A stretch of 64,000 nt of DNA from an uncultured Collinsella sp. (GCA_958348225.1 CATVYG010000007.1:1-64000), one strand, 5' to 3'; positions 23,748-33,021 are shown, counted from the stretch's first letter. Notes: a model not told the origin generated them from the letters alone. Made by a program: numbers and translations.

Positions 23748-26093
23748 CTACGATCGACCTCGTAAAAATTCAAGGGAGACCAGCGCGATGTCATCGTCCA
23801 ACGCCGACTCGGTAAAGCGGTCAAGCTCGCCCAAGACCTTACCGCAGATTCCCGATACGCCCTCACCCGAGACAGAGAGCAGAAGGTCACGAAGGCGCTG
23901 CTCGCCAAAGAAAGCACCCGAGCGATCACGTGCTTCGATTGTTCCGTCGGTATACATAAATAGCATGTCACCAGGAGCGAACGTAAACACGCCCGTCTCG
24001 TACACCATGCTCTCAAAGGCACCGATCACACCCGATTGGCACCCAAGGAGCTCCACTTCTCCCCCGCAGGTCTCACCGCCGCCAAGCGGCGTCGACGAGG
24101 GTCTAATGACCATAGTGGGAGGATGCCCCGCAGAGCAATAGGTAGCGCGACCCGCTTTAAGATCAATCTTGGCGATAAACACCGTCACAAACGTCTCGAC
24201 CCTCGAAAAGCCCATGAGCATGCTATTGAGCGAGCGGGCCATGCGGGCGGGCCCCGCACCCTCCCAGGCATAGGCCGTCAATGCCGTCTTGACGAGTGCT
24301 GACATTGACGCCGCCTCGATTCCTTTGCCGGATACATCGCCCAAAATCATTACGGCGCAATCGTCGGGAAGACGGACAAGCGTATAAAAGTCGCCGCCGA
24401 CTAACGCCGAATTCGTTGCCGAAAGGTATACCGAATCGGTCGCGATACCCGGAACGTCACCAAGCGAATTTCTCATGCCAATCTGAAGCGTCTGAGCAAT
24501 ATGACGTTCTTCGCGCTTTTGAGACTCACCCTCGTAGATCAGCTCAAAGTCGTGCGCCAAGTGTACCAAGTAGTCATATTCAAGGTCATCAATCGGCTCT
24601 TGACTACCGTCACGAAGCAGCAGCGCGCGCGTCGTCGGGCCCTTCGCAACAGAAGCAGGAACAATCGCGTCGTTGCTGTGCTTGCCATCACCCTCAGAGC
24701 GCGGGCGCCCCGCCTCGATGCCGGTGTCGACGTAGAGGCCCTGGCAAGGCAGACCATGCGCCCTAAGCCAGCCTCCCATAGGCATCGATTCGTCAACGCG
24801 AGTTATACGGACGTGTTTAAGATCCTCGGCACTCGTGCCGCCCAAAACAGACGCCTCAAAGCCATCAGGGCCAGCCCCCAAACGTGCCGCCGGCGCCGTC
24901 GTGGAAAAGAAAAGCTTCTCGGGATCGTCCGGCAAAGCAACGCGACTGCCGCCTTCAAAATCTATGACATAGGAGTCCAAACTAGCATCATACTCAACAG
25001 GGCAAAAATGGCAGTTGAGCATATTGCAGATCTCGGACGATACAGCCTGGGTAGCCGCGGCGGAATCGTCTAGAAAGGTAAACAACTCATCACGTAAGAC
25101 ATTGAGCGAGCGGCCAAGCTCGGCCGTGCGACGAGAGCGAAGGCTCGATGCCATGCCGACCAGCTGGATAGACAGGTAATCACAAATGACCTCGAGTACG
25201 TTAACGTCATAGGCGAGCGGTGCCTGAGGGCGCTTCCAACCAACTTCCAGCACGCCAAGGATCTGCGTACCGTAAAAAACGGGAAGACAGATCTCGCTGC
25301 GGTACGGGGGCATATCCTGCACGCGCAGCAGGTGCTTAGAACGATTGTCCAGGTCCATGAACATACCGGAGGCGGCTCTATCGCCCTCAAGGTCCTGTTG
25401 AATCGACAAGCGACAGGCGCGCGACTCGCGAAGAACATACGTCGGAATGCCAGCGCCATAGGGCAAAAACTCGGGCAGGTAGCTGTCGTGCAGCTCCTTG
25501 GAAACACCGCGAAGCTTAAAACCGCCGCTCTCAGAAAAATAGATAGCGGCACCCGAAGCATCGAGCGTTCCTACAAGCTGGTTCAAAACGGTATCTAACA
25601 AACTAGGCAGCTCGTCGGAGCCCACCGTGCTCATAATGACCGACAATGTACCCGAGAGACGCTTATTCGCCACTCTAAGCTCCGAAAGCGCACGCTTGAG
25701 CTGGCGGTCGTGCGAATACTGCTCTTCGATGCTATGAAGTGCCACCAGAACACGCGGCGCACGGCGTCCAAAGATGCGAGGCGGTGTAACCGAGCCGGCA
25801 CAAACCAAGACGGGGATGAAGGAGCCGTCGCTCAGCTTGAGCATCAACTCGCTCTTTGTTCCATTGGTCTCAAAAGGAAGCCGATGCTCTGTCGCGCGTT
25901 CAAATGCCGACGAGTACAGGAGGTCTTTAACATCTCCGTCGATCACATCGGAACGTTCCTCGCACATCAAACCAAGTAAGCGATTATTCACATGCAGAAT
26001 GGTTCCGTCGAGCTCGCAGATGATGACAGCATCGCTCGTGATCTCGACCAATTGGGCAACGTCTGCCCACTCATTGCGCTCAAGCGTTTCCAT
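23748..26093 (-). CDS. PAS-GAF-PP2C (SpoIIE/RsbU-type) serine phosphatase
   Basis: 781-residue soluble sensor phosphatase. A PAS domain covers about residues 10-110 (ITSDAVIICELDGTILHVN), a GAF-like sensor about 150-320, an undefined linker follows, and the SpoIIE-type PP2C domain covers about 555-781. Metal-binding acidic residues are visible in VGGDFYTL, LGDVSGKGIEA and ALDDDIALV; SAGHPPTMV is also typical. Such enzymes dephosphorylate STAS proteins to release sigma factors or other targets. ATG 26093 has GGTGAGG 6 bases upstream. Its likely substrate is the STAS half of the next gene. No membrane segment is seen, so signals are probably intracellular. Confidence 0.9.
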   Translation of the reverse strand: METLERNEWADVAQLVEITSDAVIICELDGTILHVNNRLLGLMCEERSDVIDGDVKDLLYSSAFERATEHRLPFETNGTKSELMLKLSDGSFIPVLVCAGSVTPPRIFGRRAPRVLVALHSIEEQYSHDRQLKRALSELRVANKRLSGTLSVIMSTVGSDELPSLLDTVLNQLVGTLDASGAAIYFSESGGFKLRGVSKELHDSYLPEFLPYGAGIPTYVLRESRACRLSIQQDLEGDRAASGMFMDLDNRSKHLLRVQDMPPYRSEICLPVFYGTQILGVLEVGWKRPQAPLAYDVNVLEVICDYLSIQLVGMASSLRSRRTAELGRSLNVLRDELFTFLDDSAAATQAVSSEICNMLNCHFCPVEYDASLDSYVIDFEGGSRVALPDDPEKLFFSTTAPAARLGAGPDGFEASVLGGTSAEDLKHVRITRVDESMPMGGWLRAHGLPCQGLYVDTGIEAGRPRSEGDGKHSNDAIVPASVAKGPTTRALLLRDGSQEPIDDLEYDYLVHLAHDFELIYEGESQKREERHIAQTLQIGMRNSLGDVPGIATDSVYLSATNSALVGGDFYTLVRLPDDCAVMILGDVSGKGIEAASMSALVKTALTAYAWEGAGPARMARSLNSMLMGFSRVETFVTVFIAKIDLKAGRATYCSAGHPPTMVIRPSSTPLGGGETCGGEVELLGCQSGVIGAFESMVYETGVFTFAPGDMLFMYTDGTIEARDRSGAFFGEQRLRDLLLSVSGEGVSGICGKVLGELDRFTESALDDDIALVSLEFLRGRS

Positions 26094-26118
26094 CGTGAAC
26101 CTCACCGTCTATCGGTAA

Positions 26119-26142
26119 CAAAAAAGCCTCCGAAGAGGCTTC
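26119..26142 (-). terminator. Terminator after tRNA-Leu
   Basis: AGCCTC-TTCG-GAGGCT hairpin on the minus strand followed by TTTTTT, just before the phosphatase gene. Confidence 0.85.
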
Positions 26143-26152
26143 TCAAATGCGA

Positions 26153-26242
26153 TGGTGTCGGAGGCGGGACTTGAACCCGCATGACCAAAAAGCGGTCACT
26201 AGCACCTCAAGCTAGCGCGTCTGCCAATTCCGCCACTCCGAC
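26153..26242 (-). tRNA. tRNA-Leu (GAG)
   Basis: 90-base class II tRNA with a long variable arm and encoded CCA. The anticodon loop TTGAGGT reads GAG. Single-gene unit with its own promoter and terminator. Confidence 0.95.
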
Positions 26243-26299
26243 ATGCTATGTTGTTGAGTCGCGGTTCGTTTTGTTGGACCCGCGCGTTCAACGAGGAAG

Positions 26300-26348
26300 A
26301 TAATAACCTATGTTTTGAGAACTGTGCAAGCACTTTTTTGAAAAAAGT
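26300..26348 (-). promoter_or_regulatory. tRNA-Leu promoter with AT-rich palindrome
   Basis: TATTAT (-10, complement of 26300-26305), 18-base spacer, TTGCAC (-35, complement of 26324-26329), preceded by the perfect palindrome ACTTTTTTGAAAAAAGT at 26332-26348. Confidence 0.75.
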
Positions 26349-26545
26349 TTACGAATTTGTAAATGCGCAGGTAGATTCGTGTATCCGGCCCCGAATCGCA
26401 CATGCCCCCCGGCGCGCCGGGGGGCATGTGCTATATATGGCCGCGCCTGTGGTGCTCAAAAATAGCGCCCCCCCGGGGGAAGGCGCCGGGAGGCAACACC
26501 GATTCGGGGCCTGCAAATACGTACTCCATGCACAGTTCTCAAACA
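26310..26545. repeat. 236-bp nested palindromic region
   Basis: Outer arms 26310-26327 and 26529-26545 (TGCACAGTTCTCAAA core) match with one gap, middle arms 26387-26398 and 26500-26511 (GGCCCCGAATCG) are perfect over 12 bp, and a perfect 34-base palindrome sits inside at 26398-26431 (CATGCCCCCCGGC arms). The outer left arm overlaps the tRNA-Leu promoter. No coding potential. Confidence 0.7.
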
Positions 26546-26572
26546 TGTTCTGGAGGCTGATGCAAATTTGGC

Positions 26573-26627
26573 GGCTCGGCTTTGCCGAGCCCTTATACGG
26601 GGAGGCCGGAGCCAACGCTCCGGCCTC
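26573..26627. repeat. Two adjacent GC-rich hairpins
   Basis: GGCTCGGC-TTT-GCCGAGCC at 26573-26591 and GAGGCCGGAG / CTCCGGCCTC at 26602-26627. They lie in the gene-free stretch 26349-26835; no gene ends next to them, so their role is unclear. Confidence 0.55.
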
Positions 26628-26693
26628 ACTCAATTTCTTATTAGATTAAGTGAGCGATCAGGGAATCGCACTCTCCCTGCCGAGTTACCGCAG

Positions 26694-26819
26694 GGCCCGC
26701 CCTGAAGTTACTTTTCAGAACATTCCGCAGGACGCAAGAAACCCCCGCCGCACGAAGTGCGTAGCGGGGGTTTCTTGCATGTCCGAGGACGTTCTGAAAA
26801 GTAACTTCAGGGCGGGGCC
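26694..26819 (-). terminator. Nested palindrome and terminator after oppF
   Basis: Perfect 23-bp outer arms (26699-26721 and 26791-26813) enclose a 45-base inner hairpin (26734-26778) with a perfect 15-bp stem (GCAAGAAACCCCCGC) capped by CGCAC-GAA-GTGCG. It lies 17 bases after the oppF stop and probably ends the oppABCDF operon. Confidence 0.75.
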
Positions 26820-26835
26820 GGACGAGTACAACCGA

Positions 26836-27864
26836 CTAGAGGTCGATGTGCGATTCCTTGATCGGGAACGGCTCCGCGAAGTGGCAGGCGCAGCAGTGAC
26901 CCGGTGCGACCTCCTTAAGCTCGGGAAGCTTCTCAGAGCAGATACCCTGCGCGATCGGGCAACGGGTGTGGAAACGGCAACCGGTCGGCGGATCCAGCGG
27001 TGACGGCGGATCGCCGGCAAGGATGATGCGCTTACGGGTCTTCTGGATATCCGGATCGGGAACCGGCACAGCAGACAACAGCGACTGCGTGTACGGATGA
27101 TGAGGCTCGCTATAGAGCGTCTTCCAGTCCGAAACCTCGACCATCTTGCCCAGATACATAACGGCAACGCGATCGGAGATGTGCTGCACGACGGACAGGT
27201 CGTGGGCGATAAACAGATACGCGGTACCGAACTTGTCCTGCAGTTCCTTGAGCAAGTTCAAAACCTGGGCCTGAATGGACACATCCAGAGCGGAAACCGG
27301 CTCGTCGCAGATAATCAGCTTGGGCTTCAGCGCAAAAGCGCGGGCAATGCCGACACGCTGACGCTGGCCGCCCGAGAACTCATGCGGATAGCGGTTGATG
27401 TGCTCGGGGTTGAGTCCGACGACGTCGAGAAGCTCGCGAACACGCTCGATGCGCTCCTCCTTGGTACCCACGCCGTGAATGGTCATGGGCTCGGAAACGA
27501 TCTCGCCGATGGTCATACGAGGATTCAGCGAAGCATAGGGATCCTGGAAGATGAACTGCATCTCGCGACGCATGTCCTTGATCTCATGCTTGCTCATCTC
27601 GGCAACGTCTTTGCCCTGGAAGAACACCTTACCGGCAGTCGGCTTGGTCAGACGCATGATGGTGCGGCCCGTCGTGGACTTCCCGCAACCAGACTCGCCA
27701 ACCAGACCAAAGGTCTCGCCAGGATAAATCTCAAAAGAGATGTCATTTACAGCAGAGACGACGCGCTTGGAAAAACGCTTGGCGAACATGCCGGACTCTG
27801 CGGGGAACTCCTTGGAAAGGTGCTCGACCTTCAGCAGCGGAGTACGCTCGTTATTGTCTGCCAT
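26836..27864 (-). CDS. oppF: Oligopeptide ABC importer ATPase OppF
   Basis: 342-residue ABC ATPase of the dipeptide/oligopeptide importer family. Walker A is GESGCGKST, the signature is FSGGQRQRVG and Walker B LIICDEPVSALD. The C-terminal oligopeptide-transporter extension contains GCRFHTRCPIAQGIC, cysteines that bind a 4Fe-4S cluster in some relatives. The gene starts directly at the oppD stop (TAAATG), with GGGAGG inside oppD as ribosome site. Last gene of the first opp operon. Confidence 0.94.
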   Translation of the reverse strand: MADNNERTPLLKVEHLSKEFPAESGMFAKRFSKRVVSAVNDISFEIYPGETFGLVGESGCGKSTTGRTIMRLTKPTAGKVFFQGKDVAEMSKHEIKDMRREMQFIFQDPYASLNPRMTIGEIVSEPMTIHGVGTKEERIERVRELLDVVGLNPEHINRYPHEFSGGQRQRVGIARAFALKPKLIICDEPVSALDVSIQAQVLNLLKELQDKFGTAYLFIAHDLSVVQHISDRVAVMYLGKMVEVSDWKTLYSEPHHPYTQSLLSAVPVPDPDIQKTRKRIILAGDPPSPLDPPTGCRFHTRCPIAQGICSEKLPELKEVAPGHCCACHFAEPFPIKESHIDL

Positions 27865-28956
27865 TTACGCCTCGCCTCCCTTCTTGGAATCCTTGCGCGT
27901 ACGGGACGTATCAGGAGCGTTCTTGAGGAACTCGGAGTCACCGGAATAATGGCACGCAGAATAGTGGCCGGACTCGGTGACAACGCGCTCGGGGCGCTGC
28001 TTGCGGCACTTATCGGTCGCATAGGGGCAACGAGGCGAGAACACGCAGCCCTCGGGCAGGTTCATGAGCGAAGGCGGGTTACCGTGAATCGGCGTAAGCG
28101 GCTTCTTCTCATCGATGGCCTGCTCCGGGATGGAGCGGATAAGGCCCCAGGTGTAGGGGTGACGGCTCTCGTAGAAGATTTCCTCAGCAGTACCGAACTC
28201 GACGGGACGGCCGGCGTACATAACCATGATCTTGTCGGCCATATCGGCGACAACACCCAGGTCATGGGTAATCATGATGATGGCGTTGCCGTTCTTCTCC
28301 TGCATTTCCTGCATAAGCTCAATAATCTGAGCCTGAATGGTAACGTCCAGGGCAGTCGTGGGCTCGTCGGCAATCAGAATATCGGGATCGCAGGCAAGAG
28401 CCATAGCAATCATGACGCGCTGACGCATACCGCCAGAGAACTGGTGCGGATACTCATTGACGCGCTTCTCGGGCTCAGGAATGCCAACGAGGTCCAAAAG
28501 CTCGGTGGCGCGCTTGAGCGCCTCCTGCTTGGAGTAGCCACGGTGCAGACGAAGCCCCTCGCCCACCTGCTTGCCGATCTTGTAGACCGGGTTCAAGGAG
28601 GTCATAGGATCCTGGAAGATCATCGCGATGTCGTTACCGCGAATGTGCTGCATCTCTTCCTCGGTCATCTCGAGGATGGAGCGGCCGCGATAGCGAACAT
28701 CACCGCCCTCGATCTTTCCCGGAGGCATCGAGATAAGGCCCATAATGGTCATGGCGGTCACGGACTTACCGGAGCCGGACTCACCGACGACGCCCAGGGT
28801 TTCGCCACGATCGAGCGTGTAGGAGACACCGTCGACAGCGCGAACGACGCCATCCTCGGTGTGGAAATACATCTTAAGGTCGTCGACCTCGAGCAGATGC
28901 TGGCCCTCGGGAACCGGCTGGTCCTTCAGGTCCACATAGTTCTTGTTCTTCTTCAT
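27865..28956 (-). CDS. oppD: Oligopeptide ABC importer ATPase OppD
   Basis: 363-residue ABC ATPase paired with OppF. Walker A GESGSGKSV, signature FSGGMRQRVM, Walker B ILIADEPTTALD, and a C-terminal cysteine cluster GCVFSPRCPYATDKC. It powers uptake through OppB and OppC. It starts 2 bases after the oppC stop and abuts oppF. Confidence 0.94.
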   Translation of the reverse strand: MKKNKNYVDLKDQPVPEGQHLLEVDDLKMYFHTEDGVVRAVDGVSYTLDRGETLGVVGESGSGKSVTAMTIMGLISMPPGKIEGGDVRYRGRSILEMTEEEMQHIRGNDIAMIFQDPMTSLNPVYKIGKQVGEGLRLHRGYSKQEALKRATELLDLVGIPEPEKRVNEYPHQFSGGMRQRVMIAMALACDPDILIADEPTTALDVTIQAQIIELMQEMQEKNGNAIIMITHDLGVVADMADKIMVMYAGRPVEFGTAEEIFYESRHPYTWGLIRSIPEQAIDEKKPLTPIHGNPPSLMNLPEGCVFSPRCPYATDKCRKQRPERVVTESGHYSACHYSGDSEFLKNAPDTSRTRKDSKKGGEA

Positions 28957-28958
28957 CC

Positions 28959-29894
28959 TTATGCGTCCTTCATCTTGACGTCGAGGGCGTCGCGCAAACC
29001 GTCACCCAGCAGGGTGAAGGCGAGCACCGTCGAGAGAATTGCCAGACCGGGCATGATCATCATCCAGGGAGCAGTCAGAAGATACTGCTGACCGTCCTGA
29101 ATCATGGAGCCCCACGAAGGCGTAGGCGGAATAACGCCCATGCCGAGGAAGGACAGAGCGGACTCGGTCAGAATGGCGCCACCAATGTTCATGGTCGCGT
29201 AAACCACGATGGAGGCGACGGAGTTCGGGAAGATGTGACGCACGACGATACGAGCATCAGATGCACCCATCGCGCGCGCAGCGTCAACATAGTCGTTTTC
29301 CTTGACCGTCAAGATTGCAGAGCGGAAGACGCGCGCAATCGAAGGCCAGCCGAGAATACCGATGGCGATAAAGACGTTCTGAAGACCACGGCCGATAACG
29401 GCGATCATGGCGACAACAAACAGCACGTACGGGAAGGCCAGGAAGATATCCGCACAGCGCATGATGATCGTATCCCAGATGCCGCCGTAGAAACCGGCCA
29501 GAGCACCCATGACCAGACCAATCACCGTGGAGATCGCAGTGGCCATAATACCGACGGACAGCGAAACGCGTGCACCGTAGATAACGCGGACGAGAATGTC
29601 ACGACCAAGGGCGTCGGTGCCAAACGGGTGCTCTGCACACGGAGCCAGCAGCGACGTCTGGGCCATGGTAGTCGAGTCGGAAGCCGTCGGCGAACCGAGC
29701 CAGGGCTTAGCCCACAGATCTGCGGTCAGGGCAACCACAACGACGATGATGATCCAGCAGACACCGATAACGGCGAGCTTGTTCTTACGAAGACGCTTGA
29801 AAGCGTCGCCCCACAGCGTGCGGGACTTGGCGGGAGCAGATGCGGCCTTGGTGGCGGTAGCCTGCTCCTGAGACTGAGAATCAGTTTCCTGCAT
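28959..29894 (-). CDS. oppC: Oligopeptide ABC importer permease OppC
   Basis: 311-residue inner-membrane permease. A cytoplasmic N-terminus rich in Gln/Ala/Thr precedes the first membrane helix (LAVIGVCWIIIVVVVAL); about six helices follow, with the EAA-type loop DAARAMGASDARIVVRHIFPN that contacts the ATPases. Ribosome site GGGAGG. It lies 14 bases after oppB. Confidence 0.93.
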   Translation of the reverse strand: MQETDSQSQEQATATKAASAPAKSRTLWGDAFKRLRKNKLAVIGVCWIIIVVVVALTADLWAKPWLGSPTASDSTTMAQTSLLAPCAEHPFGTDALGRDILVRVIYGARVSLSVGIMATAISTVIGLVMGALAGFYGGIWDTIIMRCADIFLAFPYVLFVVAMIAVIGRGLQNVFIAIGILGWPSIARVFRSAILTVKENDYVDAARAMGASDARIVVRHIFPNSVASIVVYATMNIGGAILTESALSFLGMGVIPPTPSWGSMIQDGQQYLLTAPWMMIMPGLAILSTVLAFTLLGDGLRDALDVKMKDA

Positions 29895-29908
29895 GAGACG
29901 TACCTCCC

Positions 29909-30946
29909 TTAGGCCTTATCCGACGGACCGCCAAGGCGGATGCGCGGGTCGAGGAATGCATAGCTAATGTCGACGAGCAGGTTGATCACCATGACGACAA
30001 CGACGATGAGCGTAACGCCGCCCATAACGATGGGCCAGTCACGCATGCTAATGGCGCGATAGACCTCATAGCCAATACCGGGCCAGTTAAAGACCGTCTC
30101 GGTCAGGATGGCGCCCGAAAGCATGCCGCCAAAGTCGACACCAATATAGGTAACGACGGGGATGAGTGCATTCTTAAGCGCATGCTTGATGATGATCGCG
30201 CGATTGGAGAGACCCTTGGCCTTTGCAGTGCGGATGTAATCCTGGTTCATGACGTCAAGCAGCTGCGAGCGCATAATGCGGGCGGCGTAAGCGGTCGAAA
30301 CCGAAGCCAGCGTAATGGTCGGGAGCACATAGTGCATCCAATCCTGATACTGAGAGCTGGAACCACCGGCACCCGAGATCGGCATGGAGAATGCACCGCC
30401 CGTGGCGTCCTTGAGAATGACGCCAAAGAACAGTTGCAGCAACATACCGAGCCAGAAGGCCGGGACGGCAACGAGGATCGACGTGGTGAGCGTTACCAAA
30501 ATATCCCAGAAGGAATAACGCTTTACCGCCGAAATGATACCCGCACCGATACCCATGATTGCCTCGAGCACGATGGCGCACGCGGCAAGTTTGACCGTAT
30601 ACGGATACTTCTGGGCAAAGATTTCCGTAACCGGCAGCTTACGCTGATACGAATTGCCCAGATCGCCATGAAGCAGGCCGTTCATGTAATACAAATAACG
30701 GTCCACGAGCGACGTTTGAACGGGATCGCCGTTCTCGTCAAGAATCGCGTTGCCGTCCTCGTCCGACTGGACCAGGTGATAGCGGACGCGAAGCTGAAGC
30801 TCCACCTCGGGGGACAGAGCCTTGTCTCCACCGATCAGCTTGATCGGATCTCCCGGCACGATATTCTGGAGGGCGAACAGAATCAGCGTAACGCCCAAAA
30901 ACACCGGGATGAACTGAAGCACACGTTTAACGATGTACTTACCCAT
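29909..30946 (-). CDS. oppB: Oligopeptide ABC importer permease OppB
   Basis: 345-residue membrane permease, partner of OppC. The N-terminus YIVKRVLQFIPVFLGVTLI is typical of OppB; a larger extracytoplasmic loop (about residues 30-95) and the ATPase-contact loop RTAKAKGLSNRAIIIKHALKN are present. Ribosome site GGGGAG. A stem-loop without U-tract lies between oppA and this gene, so oppA mRNA is probably more abundant. Confidence 0.93.
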   Translation of the reverse strand: MGKYIVKRVLQFIPVFLGVTLILFALQNIVPGDPIKLIGGDKALSPEVELQLRVRYHLVQSDEDGNAILDENGDPVQTSLVDRYLYYMNGLLHGDLGNSYQRKLPVTEIFAQKYPYTVKLAACAIVLEAIMGIGAGIISAVKRYSFWDILVTLTTSILVAVPAFWLGMLLQLFFGVILKDATGGAFSMPISGAGGSSSQYQDWMHYVLPTITLASVSTAYAARIMRSQLLDVMNQDYIRTAKAKGLSNRAIIIKHALKNALIPVVTYIGVDFGGMLSGAILTETVFNWPGIGYEVYRAISMRDWPIVMGGVTLIVVVVMVINLLVDISYAFLDPRIRLGGPSDKA

Positions 30947-30977
30947 ACCACTCCCCTATCTAGGGATTAACCTAAAT

Positions 30978-31005
30978 GGGATGCCGATCGCCAGACCGGC
31001 ATCCC
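30978..31005 (-). terminator. Intercistronic hairpin between oppA and oppB
   Basis: Perfect 9-bp stem GGGATGCCG / CGGCATCCC with a 10-base loop and no U-tract downstream; better read as a processing or partial-termination hairpin. Confidence 0.55.
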
Positions 31006-31102
31006 AAAATTACCATCAGCCAGTTTACCCCAGGTTAGGGAGAACTGTATGTTTCCCATGAGGTCTACGTAAATACTTGACCCTCACGGAAGCTGCAAAC
31101 TC

Positions 31103-32779
31103 TTAGGCGAGCTCAGCGGTACCCAGATCGGCGTGCTTCTGCGGATCGACATAGAGGTGCTTGATGCGATCGGAGCCGGCGATGGTGTGCGTGTAGAACA
31201 TAATCGGGATGACCGGGCAGTCGGCAGCGACCATTGCGTCGGCCTCCTGCATCTTAGCGACGCGCTCCTCGTCGTCAACAATAGTACGAGCCTCGTCGAC
31301 CTTGGCGTCGAACTCGGGGTTGTTGTAACCGGAGCGGTTGTCGCCACCGAGGGAGTCGGAGTGGAACAGCGGATACAGGAAGTTGTCCATGATCGGGTAG
31401 TCGGCAATCCAACCCAGACGACCGAACTGATAGTTAAAGTTCTGATACTGCTCGAGCAGGGCAGACCACTCAGGGGTATCGGAGACAGCGGTAACGCCAA
31501 CCTTGGCGAGGTCGCCGATGATGGACTCCATGATCTCCTTGTGACCGCCGTCCTGGTTGTAGGAAAGGGTCACGCTAATGCCACGATCCCCGTTAGCGCC
31601 AGCGGGAGCAACCTTGTCGAGGTACTCGTTAGCCTTGTCGACATCGTAGGCGCAGAACTCCCATGCGCCCTCCTTGTAGCCATCGATGCCCGGAGGAACA
31701 ATGCCGTCGGCAGGGGTACGGGTACCCTTGAAGATGGTCTTGCAGATGGCCTCACGGTTGATGGCCAGGGAGATGCCCCTACGCAGGTCGGCGTTGTTGA
31801 ACGGCTCGGCCGTGGTGTTGCAGGTCAGATAGTACGTGGAAGGCTCGGCGCCGAGCAGCATGCGCTCGCCGTCACCCATGGTGTAGCCGTCCTTAGACAC
31901 GCCGCGATCCTTCTTGGCGGCATCGATCTGAGCAACGGGAACGTCGCAGACATCGAGGTTACCGGCCTGGAACTCCTTGTAAGCAGTCTCCATGTCCTTG
32001 ATGACCTGGAAGTGGATGCCATCGATCTTGGCCTTGTCGCCATAGTAATCGTCGAACTTCTTGAGGTTGATCTCCTGACCATCCTCCCACTTGCCGTCCA
32101 TCATGAACGGGCCGTTACCGACCGGTGCAAGATAGAAGCTCTTGACATCGGACTCGGCGCACTCGGGAACCGGGGCCAGAGCCGGGTGAGAGGCGACGAA
32201 GGGGAAGTCGGCGTAAGCGGAAGACAGCTTGACGACGAGGGTCTCATCGTCGGGGCAAGTAACACCGCTGAGCTCGGTAGCGTTACCGGCAAGCAGGTCG
32301 TCATAGCCCTCGACCATGGAAAGGTGATAGGAGACCTCGGAAGGGCCGTACTCGGTAGCGATGGCCGACTTGGTGTTGACCAGACGCTCCCAACCGAGCT
32401 TGAAGGACTTGGAGGTAACGTCGTCACCGTTGTGGAACTTGGCCTTCTTGATCTTGAAGGTGAACTCGGTGGCGTCGTCGTTGGCCTCAAAGGACTCGCA
32501 AGCCAGCGGAACGATCTCGCCCTTCTCGGCGTCATAAGAGGTCAGAGCATCAAAGAGCTGGTACTCGACCTGAGTGCCCTGGTCCTCCTGGACATTGTAG
32601 GGGTCGATGCAGACCGGGTTGTTGATGTAGAAGTTCAGCGTCGAACCGGACTCAGAACCGGAAGCGTCGCCGCCCTTCTTGCCGCATGCGGCAAGAAAAG
32701 CCATGGAGCTCGCAGCGAGGGTGCCGCCAACAAAGGCGCGACGACCCATAACGGGCTGGTGGAACATAGAATCAGCCAT
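31103..32779 (-). CDS. oppA: Oligopeptide-binding lipoprotein OppA
   Basis: 558-residue extracellular solute-binding protein of family 5 (peptide/nickel type), anchored by lipid. The signal holds a twin-arginine-like motif (GRRAFVGG, Arg13-Arg14), a hydrophobic stretch and lipobox LAAC with Cys32. It captures peptides for OppBC. ATG 32779 has AAGGAGG just upstream; the longer frame adds a non-signal leader. First gene of the oppABCDF operon; the upstream 32780-33020 region is AT-rich and should hold the promoter, which I could not fix. Confidence 0.92.
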   Translation of the reverse strand: MADSMFHQPVMGRRAFVGGTLAASSMAFLAACGKKGGDASGSESGSTLNFYINNPVCIDPYNVQEDQGTQVEYQLFDALTSYDAEKGEIVPLACESFEANDDATEFTFKIKKAKFHNGDDVTSKSFKLGWERLVNTKSAIATEYGPSEVSYHLSMVEGYDDLLAGNATELSGVTCPDDETLVVKLSSAYADFPFVASHPALAPVPECAESDVKSFYLAPVGNGPFMMDGKWEDGQEINLKKFDDYYGDKAKIDGIHFQVIKDMETAYKEFQAGNLDVCDVPVAQIDAAKKDRGVSKDGYTMGDGERMLLGAEPSTYYLTCNTTAEPFNNADLRRGISLAINREAICKTIFKGTRTPADGIVPPGIDGYKEGAWEFCAYDVDKANEYLDKVAPAGANGDRGISVTLSYNQDGGHKEIMESIIGDLAKVGVTAVSDTPEWSALLEQYQNFNYQFGRLGWIADYPIMDNFLYPLFHSDSLGGDNRSGYNNPEFDAKVDEARTIVDDEERVAKMQEADAMVAADCPVIPIMFYTHTIAGSDRIKHLYVDPQKHADLGTAELA

Positions 32780-33021
32780 GCCATCCTCCTTATGAGATAG
32801 GACAAAGAAATGTTCAGTCGGACACATGTCGAGACAATCCGATCCGAACCATCAAAACGCCGCCCGCCGCTATGGCTGGTTATGCACAACGGACCAACGT
32901 TTCACAATACAGTAGCGCATTTTATGCACGATTTGGGGCTAATTCCGGTCAACGGTCGAGAATTTCTTTAGTTGGGCGAAGTATGTGGGGATATTTTGAC
33001 TCTGTTACAAATATGTAAACA

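Noticed and set aside
26349..26835. CRISPR array in the gene-free repeat-rich stretch
   Set aside because: Repeats are inverted pairs of differing sequence, not regularly spaced direct repeats, and no cas gene is present.
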